Positions 1 through 9,800 of a stretch of DNA of 64,000 bases are shown here, in pieces. Both the position numbers and the translations under genes were made by a program. The DNA is from Mercenaria mercenaria (lineage: Eukaryota > Mollusca > Bivalvia > Venerida > Veneridae): assembly GCF_021730395.1 (NCBI RefSeq), contig NC_069365.1, forward strand, positions 26,567,501 through 26,631,500, read 5' to 3'. Below the pieces are notes generated by a model. That model made no database searches, was not told where the DNA came from, and saw only the letters and a list, made by a program, of their open reading frames with translations. Numbering within the stretch: position 1 is the stretch's first letter; every line of letters starts with the position of its first letter.

Positions 1-59
1 CAGACTTTTGATAAACCTGTTGCCTACCTCTTGTTATAAATGAGCCTATTTAATTCAAT

Positions 60-592
60 TGTGTGAAGTATGCGAGAGGTTCAACATTTGACATTGGACA
101 TTAGAATAGAGAACGACATTAGACATTCCAAGCGTGAAGTTGGTGAGAAGTTAAAAGCTCGACATTGGACATTCACATCCAGAACGACACTTGATATTCA
201 ATCTCAGAACGGTATTGGACTTTCAAACCCATAACGACATTGAACATTTGAATCCAGACCTACGTTAGAAATTCAAACCCAGAATGACATTGGACGTTTA
301 AACCCAGAACGACATTGAACATTCGAAACAAGAACGACGTTGGGCATTCGAACCCAAAACGACCTTAGACAATCAAAACCAGAACGACATTGGACATTAG
401 AAAAAAACGGCATTGGAAATTCGAAACTAGAACGACATTTAACATTCAAATTGAGAACGACATTGGATATTCAAACCATGAACGATAATAGACATTCGAA
501 ACAAGAACGACACTGGACATTCGAAACAAGAACGACATTAGATATTCAAACCCAGAACGACATTAGACATTAATATCCAGAACGACATTTGA
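60..592. repeat. Minisatellite, ~25 bp unit
   Basis: A degenerate tandem array whose unit reads roughly GAACGACATTGGACATTC followed by AAACCCA. About 20 units are visible, with substitutions and small length changes. It passes directly into the next, unrelated array. Any reading frame through it is only the repeat translated. It probably lies in an intron of the CUB gene whose visible exons follow; the preceding exon would be outside the window. Confidence 0.85.
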
Positions 593-1097
593 CATGTTTT
601 GTGTTCTCAATGCAGGAATGTAACGTATCACTATCTTGTGTCCTCATTGCAGGAATGTAACGTATACCTATCGTGTGTCCTCACTGCAGGAATGTAACGT
701 ATCACTATCTTGTGTCCTCATTGCAGGAATGTAACGTATACCTATCGTGTGTTCTCAATGCAGGAATGTAACGTATCACTATCATTTGTCCTCATTGACA
801 AATATGGATGTGGATGATATTGCAGGAATGTAACGTATCACTATCATTTGTCCTCATTGCAGGAATGTAACGTATACCTATCGTGTGTCCTCACTGCAGG
901 AATGTAACGTATACCTATCGTGTGTTCTCAATGCAGGAATGTAACGTATCACTATCATTTGTCCTCACTGCAGGAATGTAACGTGTGTCTATCTTGTGTC
1001 CTCATTGCAGGAATGTAACGTATGTCTATCTTGTGGTCTCGTTGCAGGAATGTAACGTATTAATAGCTTGTGTCCTTACTGCAGTAATGTAACGTAT
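593..1097 (+). repeat. 37 bp minisatellite, left block
   Basis: About 13 units of 37 bp. Each has a pyrimidine-rich stretch ending in CATTGCAG, then GAATGTAACGTATCACTA and TCTTGTG. The same array resumes at about 3620 and runs into the CUB exon at 4087, whose first bases (GAATGTAACCTATGACTA) are one more unit. Each unit therefore carries a copy of the 3' splice site and first codons of that exon. An insertion of about 2.5 kb carrying a LINE splits the array. Confidence 0.9.
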
Positions 1098-1429
1098 TCA
1101 TAATTCTAACATGTCCGAAACATTGTGGAATGATACCAATTGCACTTGGGTAATGATTACATTTCACTCGGACTTTATCATAGACTCATTGTGTAAAATC
1201 ACAAACTTTAAACTAAAATCAAGTATTAAATCCATAAGATATTTCCACGAAACTTCGAAGTGTTGTAGCTTGTAGCATCATCTTTGGCATGTACACTCTT
1301 AAATCTAATCTGGTTTCTGAATTAGTGTGATATTTATTTCTAACGTCACTAGATCTATATGTTCATTGCAAAAACACTTTGTTTTACCCAAGTGGAAACT
1401 GGCAGGTACTTGAAAATGCAGCTCTCTGG
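1098..1429. other. Non-repeat sequence between array and LINE end
   Basis: About 330 bases without coding sequence. The left edge, CATAATTCTAACAT at about 1098, is matched in inverted orientation by ATGTTAGAATT near 3583, on the far side of the LINE. The LINE may therefore sit inside an older element with terminal inverted repeats. No transposase is visible. Confidence 0.35.
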
Positions 1430-3570
1430 TTATTTACTTACTTAATCCTCTTCGCTATCTTTGTCGGTCTTGTGCAGCAGCTTTAGACTCTTTCCACGAC
1501 ATAGAGATGGTCTTTAGCTCGCTGTCCAGGGTCCTCCTCCAATTCATGACTGGCCTTCCTCTCTTCCGTTTTCCCTGGGGGTTCCAGCCGAGAGCGTGTA
1601 TGGCTATGCTGTCAGGGTCTCTGCGGAACACATGTCCGATCCACCTCCGTTTCCTTTGCCTGATGATAGTGGCTATCGGTGTTTGTTTTGTTCTCCTCCA
1701 GAGTTCCCTGTTGGAGATGGTCTCTGGCCAGCGGATTCGGAGAACTGTCTGAGGCAGATGTTCACGAATACCTGTTTGTTGTCTAGCTGTTTGGTGTGGC
1801 GCCATGTTTCAGAACCATAGAGCAGGACGGACAGTACATTGGAGTTGAATAACTTGAGCTTGGTTGAGAGGCGTATATTTCGGTTCTTTCAGATTGGCGT
1901 TAGGGTAGCGAAGGAGTGTCTAGCTTTTCCGATCCTGGATCTGATGTTCTCTTCTGTCCCCCTGTTGTGCTCACAACACTTCCCAGATACGTGAAGCTGG
2001 CAACCGCCTCCACCGGACTCACATCTACAATGTATATCTATGGGATTAGTCTGTGCTGCGTTGATTCGCATGCTTTTGGTTTTCTTGGAGCTGATGGCCA
2101 GTCCTGTAGTTAGTGCCGTCTGATTGGAACGTATGGGGCAGAAGACAGATATCATCGGCGAAGTCCAGGTCTTCAAGCTTTTTGGTGAAGGTCCATTGTA
2201 TACCTCTTGGCTCGTTCGTCGTGGTCTTCAGTACCCAGTCTATAACCAGAAGGAAGATCGTGGGAGACAGCAGGCAACCCTGGCGTACTCCAGTAGTAAC
2301 GTTGAATGAGGAAGTGAAGTCGGAGTTGTACAAGATGTGACAGTTCATGCCTTCGTAAACACTGCTGATGATATTGATGATCCTCCCTTGTATGCCGTAG
2401 TGCCTCATTATCTTGCAGATAACACTCCTATCGATGATGTCGAAAGCCTTCTCGAAGTCGATGACGTTTATGTACGTTGCTGTTTGCCATTCCAGGAATT
2501 GTTCAATGATGATCCGCAGTGTTGCGATTTGGTCTGTACACGATCGCACTGGCCTAAACCCTGCCTGCTATCTATGGCCTTCTTCATCCGTTCCAAGAGT
2601 GCCCTGGCAAGGACTTTAGATGGGAGGAATAGTAGTTTGGTACCTCTTCAGTTGTTGGTGTCACTAAGATCCCCCGTCTTTCACTCTATAGGAATCTTCT
2701 CTTTTTCCCAGATGTCTTGGAGTAGTTTGAGCATGACCTCAGCTGTGATTTGGTTTGTCGGCTTTCAGTGCTTCTGGTGGGATGTTGTCGATACCCGGAG
2801 TCTTTTCTGACTTGATCTTATTGACTGCACGATGTATCTCTTCTGCTGTGATGGGTCCCATGTTTATGTCTAGCTCCTCTCCATCTTCTATATCTGGAGG
2901 ATCTTCAACTGGAGGGCCATTCAGGATTTCATTGAAGTGTTCCTTTCATCTATTGAGCTGATATGCTGGTGTAATTATTGGTGTCCCATCTTTCGCTTTG
3001 ACTGGCTTTCCCGTATCTGTCTTTTGGTCAACTAGCTTCTTTGTGATGTCATTCAGGGTCTTCATATTATTTCTTTCCGCAGCTTCCTGGGCCTGGGTTG
3101 CCATGTTGTCGACATACGCCCTCTTGTCGTCTCTGGCCATTCTCTTCAATGTCCTCTGATTTTCTGTGTACTCGGCCCGAGTTTGTTGTTTCTGTGCTCT
3201 TGGTTTGGCGGATAACAGTTTGTTTCAAAGTGCGCCTCTCTTCTATTTTACCGATCGTTTCATCTGTAAGCCAGCTGTTATATGTCCTCTTCCGGTGGCC
3301 TACCTTTTCTTCAAAGGTGGATGATATTGCTGCTTTCACCCTATTCCATTCTGATTCTGCCGTTCCATCTTTCATGTCGGCCAAGGCCTGGAATCTATTT
3401 TTCAGGGCTAATGCAAACTTTGCTTTGTCTGCCGCTGATGTGAGCTTTGATGTATCGTGTGGTGTTGGTTTCTGTAGCGGTTTCTGTTTTTACATGGTAG
3501 GGGTGCTGGCCCTACGCAAAACCCTCCATTTTTCACATCCGGGCTTGGGACCGGCATTGGCAGTGTTTGG
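1430..3570 (-). mobile_element. LINE copy (RTE-like non-LTR retrotransposon), 5' truncated and decayed
   Basis: The minus strand encodes pieces of a LINE reverse transcriptase in the expected order. About 3384-2946 is the linker after the endonuclease, with WLTDETIGKIEERR. About 2549-2046 is the RT core, with YINVIDFEKAFD, GVRQGCLLSP and the catalytic FADD motif. About 1805-1455 is the C-terminal part, with RWIGHVFRR and GKRKRGRP. No endonuclease domain is present, so the copy is 5' truncated; the pieces lie in different frames with stops. The 3' end at about 1430 has a short TTAC/TTTAC-type tail. The family style is common in marine invertebrates; the exact clade is my inference. The copy interrupts the 37 bp minisatellite and is younger than it. 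Confidence 0.85.
2046..2549 (-). pseudogene. LINE reverse transcriptase core fragment
   Basis: This is the longest open stretch of the LINE (about 167 codons). In order it shows SCTDQIATLRIIIEQFLEW, the YINVIDFEKAFD block (RT motif A), GVRQGCLLSPTIFLLVIDW (motif B) and LEDLDFADDICLL (motif C, with the two catalytic aspartates). After motif C the frame degrades. It would have copied the element's RNA at a nicked target site. It lacks endonuclease and start and cannot work alone. Confidence 0.85.
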
Positions 3571-3619
3571 CTATCTGATTGTTATGTTAGAATTCCTGAT
3601 GTCATGATAAAGTTATGAA
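3571..3619. other. Right border of the LINE-containing insertion
   Basis: A short junction including ATGTTAGAATT, the inverted partner of the sequence at 1098, before the 37 bp array resumes. The exact edge of the inserted segment is uncertain by a few tens of bases. Confidence 0.3.
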
Positions 3620-4111
3620 TAACTATCCTTTGTCCTCATTGCATGAATAGAACATATGCCTGTCATGTGTCCTCTTTGAAGGAATGTAACGTATCAATAT
3701 ATTGTGCCCTCACTACAGGAATGTAACGTATCACTATATTGTGTCCTCATTGTAGGAACGTAACGTATCACTATCTTGTCTCCTTATTGCAGGAATGTTA
3801 TGTATGTCTTACCTTGTGTCCTCATAGTAGGAATGTAACGTATCACTATCTTGTGCCTTCACTGCAGAAATGTAACGTATCACTATCGTGTCTCCTTATT
3901 GCAGGAATGTTATGTATGTCTTACCTTGTGTCCTCATTGTAGGAATGTAACGTATCACTATCTTGTGCCTTCACTGCAGAAATGTAACGTATAACTATAT
4001 TGTGTCTTCATTGCAGGAATGTAACGTATACCTGTCTTGTGTCTTATTGGAATGTAACATATGACTATCTTGTGTCTTTATTGCAGGAATGTAACCTATG
4101 ACTATCTTGTG
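3620..4111 (+). repeat. 37 bp minisatellite, right block, running into an exon
   Basis: About 13 further units of the array at 593-1097, all with the CAG / GAATGTAACGTAT core. The last unit (about 4075-4111) contains the acceptor CAG at 4084-4086 and the first 25 coding bases of the CUB exon. 37 is not a multiple of three, so using an upstream acceptor would shift the frame or add stops. Confidence 0.9.
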
Positions 4112-4223
4112 TCAACTAACATAACCAATCATACAGTGCTGCTGACGCTTACAGACTGCGAGTTGGAAATCTTTCCGGGCAAGAATGGGCCGATATGTAT
4201 TGATTATGTAACTGTTTATGACG
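4087..4223 (+). CDS. CUB-domain membrane protein, exon A (N-terminal part of the CUB domain)
   Basis: An internal exon of 137 bases: one base finishing a codon, 45 codons, and one base of a split Gly codon (donor GTAGGT at 4224). It reads NVTYDYLVSTNIT, HTVLLTLTDCELEIF and CIDYVTVYDG. The order V-L-L-x-F/L-T-x-C/F-x-L-E, a central Cys and D-Y-V-x-V-Y-D-G is the core of CUB domains, extracellular beta-sandwich modules that bind ligands or calcium. The preceding exon, with the first CUB cysteine and probably the signal peptide, is not in view. The acceptor lies inside the last 37 bp repeat unit; I chose it because the frame supplies the expected Y-x-L/V strand and the phase-1 donor joins the next exon exactly. 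Confidence 0.85.
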
Positions 4224-4760
4224 GTAGGTAACAACGATAGGCTCATACCGCTTAACGCTAATCATACTGTTTACACTGATAGATTAAAATCACACTGATT
4301 ACAAGAATAGGCTCACATGTCTTAATGAATATTATGCTGTACTTAAAGATATGTTCTTATGTCTGACCGATAATCACACTGTTTATGTTTACAACGATAG
4401 GTTCACAACCTTGACAGAATATAACACCGGTAACAACGATGGGTTTACTCCTTCAAAAGAGTGTTACATTTCGGAACGAGTTTGATTCACATGTCGGAAA
4501 CCTATTTCGCAACGAGTGTTCCACTATTAGCAACTATAAGTTGACATCTCAGAACGAGTGTTATATTTTTAACAAGAACAGACTCGCATGTCGGAGCAAA
4601 GTTACACTGTTAACAACGATATGTTTGAATCTTCAACCGAGTATTACACTGTTGAAAATGACAGATTCACAACTCTGACCTAATATTTCAATGTTGACAC
4701 CGATAGCTGCACGTTTTTGAAGTAGTATTACAAATTGTTAATAACGAAACGTGCATATCT
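4224..4760 (+). repeat. ~42 bp minisatellite beginning at the 5' splice site
   Basis: A degenerate array whose unit resembles AACAACGATAGGCTCACAT, then CTCGGAACGAGTGTTACACT. The first unit (GGTAACAACGATAGGCTC) starts within the first bases of the intron. A later unit near 4378 also contains CACTGTTTATG, matching the exon end ACTGTTTATGACG. The array is split by the foldback element and continues at 6014. Confidence 0.75.
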
Positions 4761-4766
4761 CGAAAC
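4761..4766. repeat. Target-site duplication, left copy (CGAAAC)
   Basis: CGAAAC lies directly outside the left TIR of the foldback element and is repeated directly outside the right TIR at 6008-6013. Joining the flanks across one copy restores a plausible minisatellite unit. Confidence 0.7.
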
Positions 4767-6007
4767 TACGGTGTTCCGTTTGGACAATCGTGACTTTTTA
4801 TTTAATACTAAACCGCGATGCACGATGGTACGATGACGATGACGAAAACGCGATGGCGCGAGGGCACGATGATGAAACAACGATGGTACGATGGTGAAAA
4901 CGCAATGGCACGATGATGAAATCGCAATGGTGCGATGGTACGATGGTGAAATGTCGATGTAATATCGCGTTTTCATCATCGTACCATCGCGTTTTCACCA
5001 TCGCACGATCGTGCCATCGCGTTTTCATCATCGTACCATCGTGTCATCGCGTTTTCATCATCGTACCATCGCGTTTTTTACCATCGTTCCATCGCGTTAT
5101 CACCATCGTAACATCGCGTTAATTTATTTTCACCATCGTGCCATCGCGTTATCACCATCGTATCATCGTTTTTTCGCCATCGTGCCATCGCGTTTTCACC
5201 ATCGTGCCATCGCGTTATCACCATCGTACCATCGCGGTTTCACCATCGTACCTTCGCGTCTTCACCATCGTACCATCGCGTTTTCACCATCGTACCATCG
5301 CCTTCCGGTTAGAAATGTGAAGCTCCGTGCACTTGAATTTTTGTCAACAATAGATTAATGTATCTCAATGTATTTTGTGAGAAGAAATTTACCATTTAGA
5401 TTCTGCTGTTTTGCAAAATGTTTTACAAAATGTTCAGTGCTCAGCTCATTAAAACTGTGTAAAATCTTCAAGGCCTCGTCCTTTGTATTTCATGTATGCA
5501 TGAAAGTAAATAAAAAGCTAGATGTAATAGATGTAATAGTCACATGTTATTATTCAAACTCTTCTTATTCTTGTTAGGATATAGAAGGTACATACCGCAA
5601 TGTGAAAATGAGATTGTATAAAGGCTGTATTACTGACACATATTCTGTACCACTGCGCATGACCACCGGAAGGCGATGGTACGATGGTGAAAACGTGATG
5701 GTACGATGGTGATAATGCGATGGTGCGATGATGAAAACGCGATGGCACGATGGTGAAAACGCGATGGTACGATGATACGATGGTGAAAACGCGATGGTAC
5801 GATGGTGTAAACGCGATATTACATCGACATTTCACCATCGTACCATCGCATCATCGCGATTTCATCATCGTGCCATCGCGTTTTCACCATCGTACTATCG
5901 ATGTTTCATCATCGTGCCATCGCACCATTGCGTTTTCGTCATCGCACCATCGTGCATCGCGGTTTAGTATTAAATAAAAAGTCACGATTGTCCAAACGGA
6001 ACACGTA
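4767..6007. mobile_element. Foldback-type non-autonomous DNA transposon
   Basis: A 1,241 bp element with long inverted arms. The left end TACGGTGTTCCGTTTGG is matched by the right end CCAAACGGAACACGTA (one base indel), and the inverted match continues inward through TTTAGTATTAAATAAAAAG to the ~22 bp repeat motif ACCATCGCGTTTTCACCATC. Each arm is a short-unit array that switches orientation once, near CGATGTAATATCG, so the arms are palindromes within palindromes. The unique middle (about 5315-5667) encodes nothing recognisable. This is the layout of foldback elements (known examples: Drosophila FB/Galileo, sea urchin TU). The 6 bp duplication leaves the superfamily open. Confidence 0.8.
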
Positions 6008-6013
6008 CGAAAC
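6008..6013. repeat. Target-site duplication, right copy (CGAAAC)
   Basis: Matches 4761-4766 exactly and adjoins the right TIR. Confidence 0.7.
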
Positions 6014-6310
6014 GTGTGTTACACCGTTGAGAACGATAGACTCCCGTCTTTGAAAAAGCAAAACACTGCTAACAAGGATGGGTTCACGTCTCGGAACGTG
6101 TGTTACATTGTAAACAACGATATCTTGCCTCTAGGAACAAGTGTTATATTGTTAATAACGATAGGCTCCCGTCTCTGAAAGATTGTTACACTGCTAACAA
6201 CGAGAGTGTTAACAGCGATAGGCTCACATCTCGAAACGAATATTGCCCTGTTAACATGTAAGAGTCTCGTCTCTGACCGACTATCATTCTGTCATGTGTT
6301 AACAAATGTG
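6014..6310 (+). repeat. ~42 bp minisatellite, right block
   Basis: Continuation of the array at 4224-4760 (AACGATAGGCTCCCGTCTCT and variants, GTGTTACACTG between them). It fades before the acceptor of the next exon at 6377. Confidence 0.75.
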
Positions 6311-6376
6311 AATGAGTTTCGCTCTTATACTGAACGTACAATGTCAGGCTTGTTTTTCTTATTCCCTTTTTGTTAG

Positions 6377-6628
6377 GTAATAGTGCCTCAGCAACAGAGC
6401 TTGGAGAGTTTTGCTGTATTGACTCACTTTTACCGACATACGAATCAACAGGTGACACGATTTACTTTGTGTTCACCTCAGATAGCAGTTCGAACTTTAA
6501 AGGCTTTTCGATGACTGCTCAGGCTGACAGTCCCACTACCACGTCAACAACAACAACAACTACAACAACAACAACAACAACAACAACCACAACTGTCCCG
6601 CCAACAAGTGCCGCAGCGCAGGCCTCTA
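6377..6628 (+). CDS. CUB-domain membrane protein, exon B (rest of the CUB domain and Thr-rich stalk)
   Basis: An internal exon of 252 bases, acceptor TTGTTAG, donor GTAAGT at 6629. It completes the Gly split at 4223 and reads GNSASATELGEFCC, then TGDTIYFVFTSD and FKGFSMTAQ. This is the usual second half of a CUB domain: a Cys, a hydrophobic strand, then the F-x-A-x-Y-like final strand. Residues after about 55 of the exon are almost all Thr (a run near 6541-6591), then PPTSAAAQASS. The tract is coded by an ACA/ACT triplet repeat and would be a heavily O-glycosylated, extended stalk holding the CUB domain off the membrane. Thr number is likely to vary between individuals. Confidence 0.88.
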
Positions 6629-8239
6629 GTAAGTTTTCAAGCCAGTCAGACCCTGTAGTAAGCAAAATAATTTATGCATGTCCCTTTTCGTAGAGCGAAT
6701 ACTTTATCTGAACTTCGTGGAAAAAAACTGAGTGTTTTATACGTTTCGTATTCAAGTATTTGTTTCAAAAGTTACAGAGGTCACGTGACGTTTCTTATCA
6801 GGGTTGTTTTTTTTTTTCATTTGAGACTAGCCTTAAAGTTTGACTACTCTGTAATATTTACCGATGCTACCAAAAGGACAAACAGGTTATAATGTCGAGA
6901 TCAACGTAAATTCAACGACACAGTAAACAATATTCACAAGAGTTACGTACAACACAGATTGTTTTCATAACATTAAATGTTCGGATGGAACTGTAGTAAA
7001 ATAATTAGGATAGTTGATGATGCAGTTTTATTACAAGCTGTAATTACAAAACTATATCCTAGGAATCTTTTTGAATGAAACAGTAAAACAGAACACGTGA
7101 ACTGGATGATTTTATTGTGTAAATACATTCGAATATGAACTATATTATAACAAATACAAAATACAGTTGTTTGTAATAACTTCTGGACATGTCGCAATAA
7201 CCAACTTATTCTTACTTCATAACAAACAGCTGTCTTACTGTATCTTAATATTCTAATATTTTATTAATCTTATCTGATGCCTGATCTTTTTTTTTTTAAT
7301 GCTTACCAAATAGTTTATTCACAATGATATTTATGCTCATTTATGTCATATGTCATTTAGAATGTCTTAATTTTTGTCGTATTTTTTATGTATTTGTAAA
7401 ACGCCATTGAATACGTTTTGCGTAAAAATAGGCGTTTTTTCAGTTTCTATAAAATAGTTCGTGGGTAACGTAAATATAAATGTATATACATTACAAACGG
7501 CGATAATTTTATAAACCGTGAGTTCGAGTCTTACATCAGCCAAGTTGATGTTTCATTAAACTAAATTGCATAATTATTATTTTATCAAAATTATTAATGC
7601 ACGGTATGCTACTACTACTCACACATATATTCAGAAGATCTTGATGCTTTAACCAATATCCGTTGTCGTTACACAGACCGTATAAGACAAAGTCATTTTC
7701 AAATGTCCTTTCGGATAAACAACTAAACTTGAGAAAATTCAGAGACGACGCAATGGAAATACTGCAGAATATCCAAATAAGTAATTAAGAGATAACACTA
7801 AGACTTAGCAATCAATTTATCTATAATAAACGCATGGCGGATGAAGGATTCGTACCCACACTTTATAAAATAATCACTATAACACGCTTCTGTTTCTCTA
7901 CCTTCCCACTGTGATATTCAAGTTGGTCATTTTTTTTTTTTGAAATCTAGAACTCTTCTGCAGAACAAATTGTTGAAATAACCAAAAGAAAAAACTTCTC
8001 ACCCTGGACACTGTCTGGACTTAGCTGACCTTTTATCTGTCTGATATTGGTATTGTGCTATATAAGAATTGAATCATTTGTTTTCTATTTATGCATGTCC
8101 TAAAATTTGTAAAACCACGTGCAAATTAAAATAAAAAAAAGTGCGATGAATCACTTATACAATTACACCGGTTTTATACATGCATGAAAACAACACATCA
8201 ATTATAGAATACTTACATTTGTATTTGGTTTTACTTCAG
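6629..8239 (+). other. Intron between stalk exon and transmembrane exon
   Basis: 1.6 kb, A/T rich, without supported coding sequence. Two short stretches look like decayed Pol III promoter boxes: GTGAGTTCGAGTCTTAC near 7528 and, on the minus strand, GGTACGAATCCTTC near 7847. They are probably SINE remnants. Confidence 0.6.
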
Positions 8240-8574
8240 AGGATTCTAAGAACTACACGTGGATTATTGTTGGCAGTGTGATAGGCGGTGTTAATCTCGT
8301 CATTATCATAGTCATCATTTTCGTCTGCTTCGTGAAGAAACCGGACAGGGCAAAAACACCGGGTAGTGCTAATGTGACCAACCGAATTCTGTGGAGTAGG
8401 GCTAACACAATGGTTGAACCTATATCAACAAAAGACGTCCCACCTGGGGAGGTGGTCCAAACAAACATCTTCGACATGGACCTACCCGCTGCAGACGCCA
8501 AAGCCAACCAACTTCCGCCACTCAGCCAGACCCTTAAAACTGGACAGAAAGAAAACAGCTTTATAATGAGTTAA
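8240..8574 (+). CDS. CUB-domain membrane protein, last exon (transmembrane helix and cytoplasmic tail)
   Basis: The terminal exon has acceptor TTTTACTTCAG, and its two first bases complete the codon split at 6628; stop TAA at 8572-8574. It reads KDSKNYTW, then a helix of about 25 hydrophobic residues (IIVGSVIGG to FVCFV), then the stop-transfer KKPDR and a tail of about 75 polar residues ending ENSFIMS. With the CUB domain and Thr stalk before it, this gives a type I single-pass membrane protein. The three visible exons code for 240 residues. The tail has no kinase or other domain and no motif I recognise, so I give the protein no specific name. Partner or ligand is unknown. Confidence 0.88.
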
Positions 8575-9800
8575 ATTTTTAACTACCGATTTTCACTAAA
8601 ATGTTTGTTTCTTCTACATATTAGTGAATTTGTGTAATAATCATGGCAAGAAGATTATACTGTGATGTAATACATGTACATAAGAACGTAATCTAAAGTA
8701 CATCTGTGGGTGCCAACGTATGAACGAAAGGATTTCTAGCTCATTATAGTATATATTATATATGTATATAATATGACGTCAGAAAGGGCGCCAGAAGTGA
8801 CAAGATTCCTTCGTTTTGTTCTCTCTGAAAATTTACTTATGTTTGTAATCATGTGTATGTATTTCGTGTTTCCATAAATGCAACAACACATAAAGTTATT
8901 TATGTCGTATGCTATTCTTTAACAGAACTTCATTTTGAAGATGGTCAGTTTTCATATGGCGACTCACAAGATCGTTATCCGGAGTAAACTGTGTCTCTAT
9001 GTAGCGGGTACTAGAAATGTCCTTTTTACAGGAATTCAAAGATATTTCGCATCTTTTTGTCGCGAAAGAGATCTGACAGAAAATGAAAAATAAAATCTAA
9101 TGGAGTGTAGGAAAAAGCACATTTGATGAAACATGTGACAGACAATCTTAAATATGAATAATTTTGAATAAAATAACTTTTTTAATAAGTTTTATCAGCA
9201 ATCAAATGTTGATACTGGTTTATGTTGTATAGACATGAATCATGCCTGACATGTATCTTGCCATTTTTGTGGCTGTGTTTTGTCGGCGCATTTTAGTACA
9301 AAGACAGTGTTGTTTATATAATGTCAGACAATTAACTTTGTATTGATAAGACAGTATCTCCACTCAAATTATTTAGTATTCAATCATAAAAAGAAAGTTT
9401 TTTTTAACTTCTAGCAGATATGTATACATGTAATCAATTTGGTCAGGTTCGCGCCATTTTTCGTCTGAACAGGTATTGTATTCAAGCGGTCTTAACATAA
9501 AATTTAGCCTGAAAAAAAAACAGGAAAAAAGATCTATAAAACAGTTTTTTTCCAAATTAAAAAAAAATATCTTCACTATGGGTATTTATCATTCAAAAAA
9601 AGTTCACACAATGAATATGAAACAAGACTTTTTGTTTCATTTTTACCCATTATTGTAATGATATAGTGTTACGGCTGCTGCATGTCATGTCGTCAACAAA
9701 AGTACAAACAGAGCTTTAATTCAAAGTCTAGGTTCTACTTTCAAAAGATTTTTGTAATATTGAAGTCTGAAAACTATAGTAGTGAATATCTGATCAAAGA
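8575..9800 (+). other. 3' UTR and downstream region
   Basis: No coding sequence. Possible polyadenylation signals follow the stop: an AATAAA at about 9168 (TTTTGAATAAAATAAC) is the clearest. The rest is A/T-rich intergenic DNA. Confidence 0.45.

Noticed and set aside
340-573. 77-codon open frame in the first minisatellite
   Set aside because: It is the ~25 bp repeat translated; no splice context and no codon structure.
3739-3942. 67-codon open frame with a repeated RNVTYHYLV-like pattern
   Set aside because: It is the 37 bp intronic array. The likeness to the CUB exon comes from the array having been copied from the exon start, not from a coding role of its own.
593-4111. CRISPR-like array
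   Set aside because: Regular units, but without distinct unique spacers, and the DNA is clearly animal nuclear sequence.
5011-5358. 115-codon frame rich in His, Ser and Arg
   Set aside because: Translation of the 22 bp repeats in the foldback element; the same repeats read open in several frames on both strands.
8278-8280. GTG at 8278 as a separate start for a small membrane protein
   Set aside because: The frame continues upstream to a good acceptor at 8239 whose phase matches the stalk exon, so this is an internal exon position.
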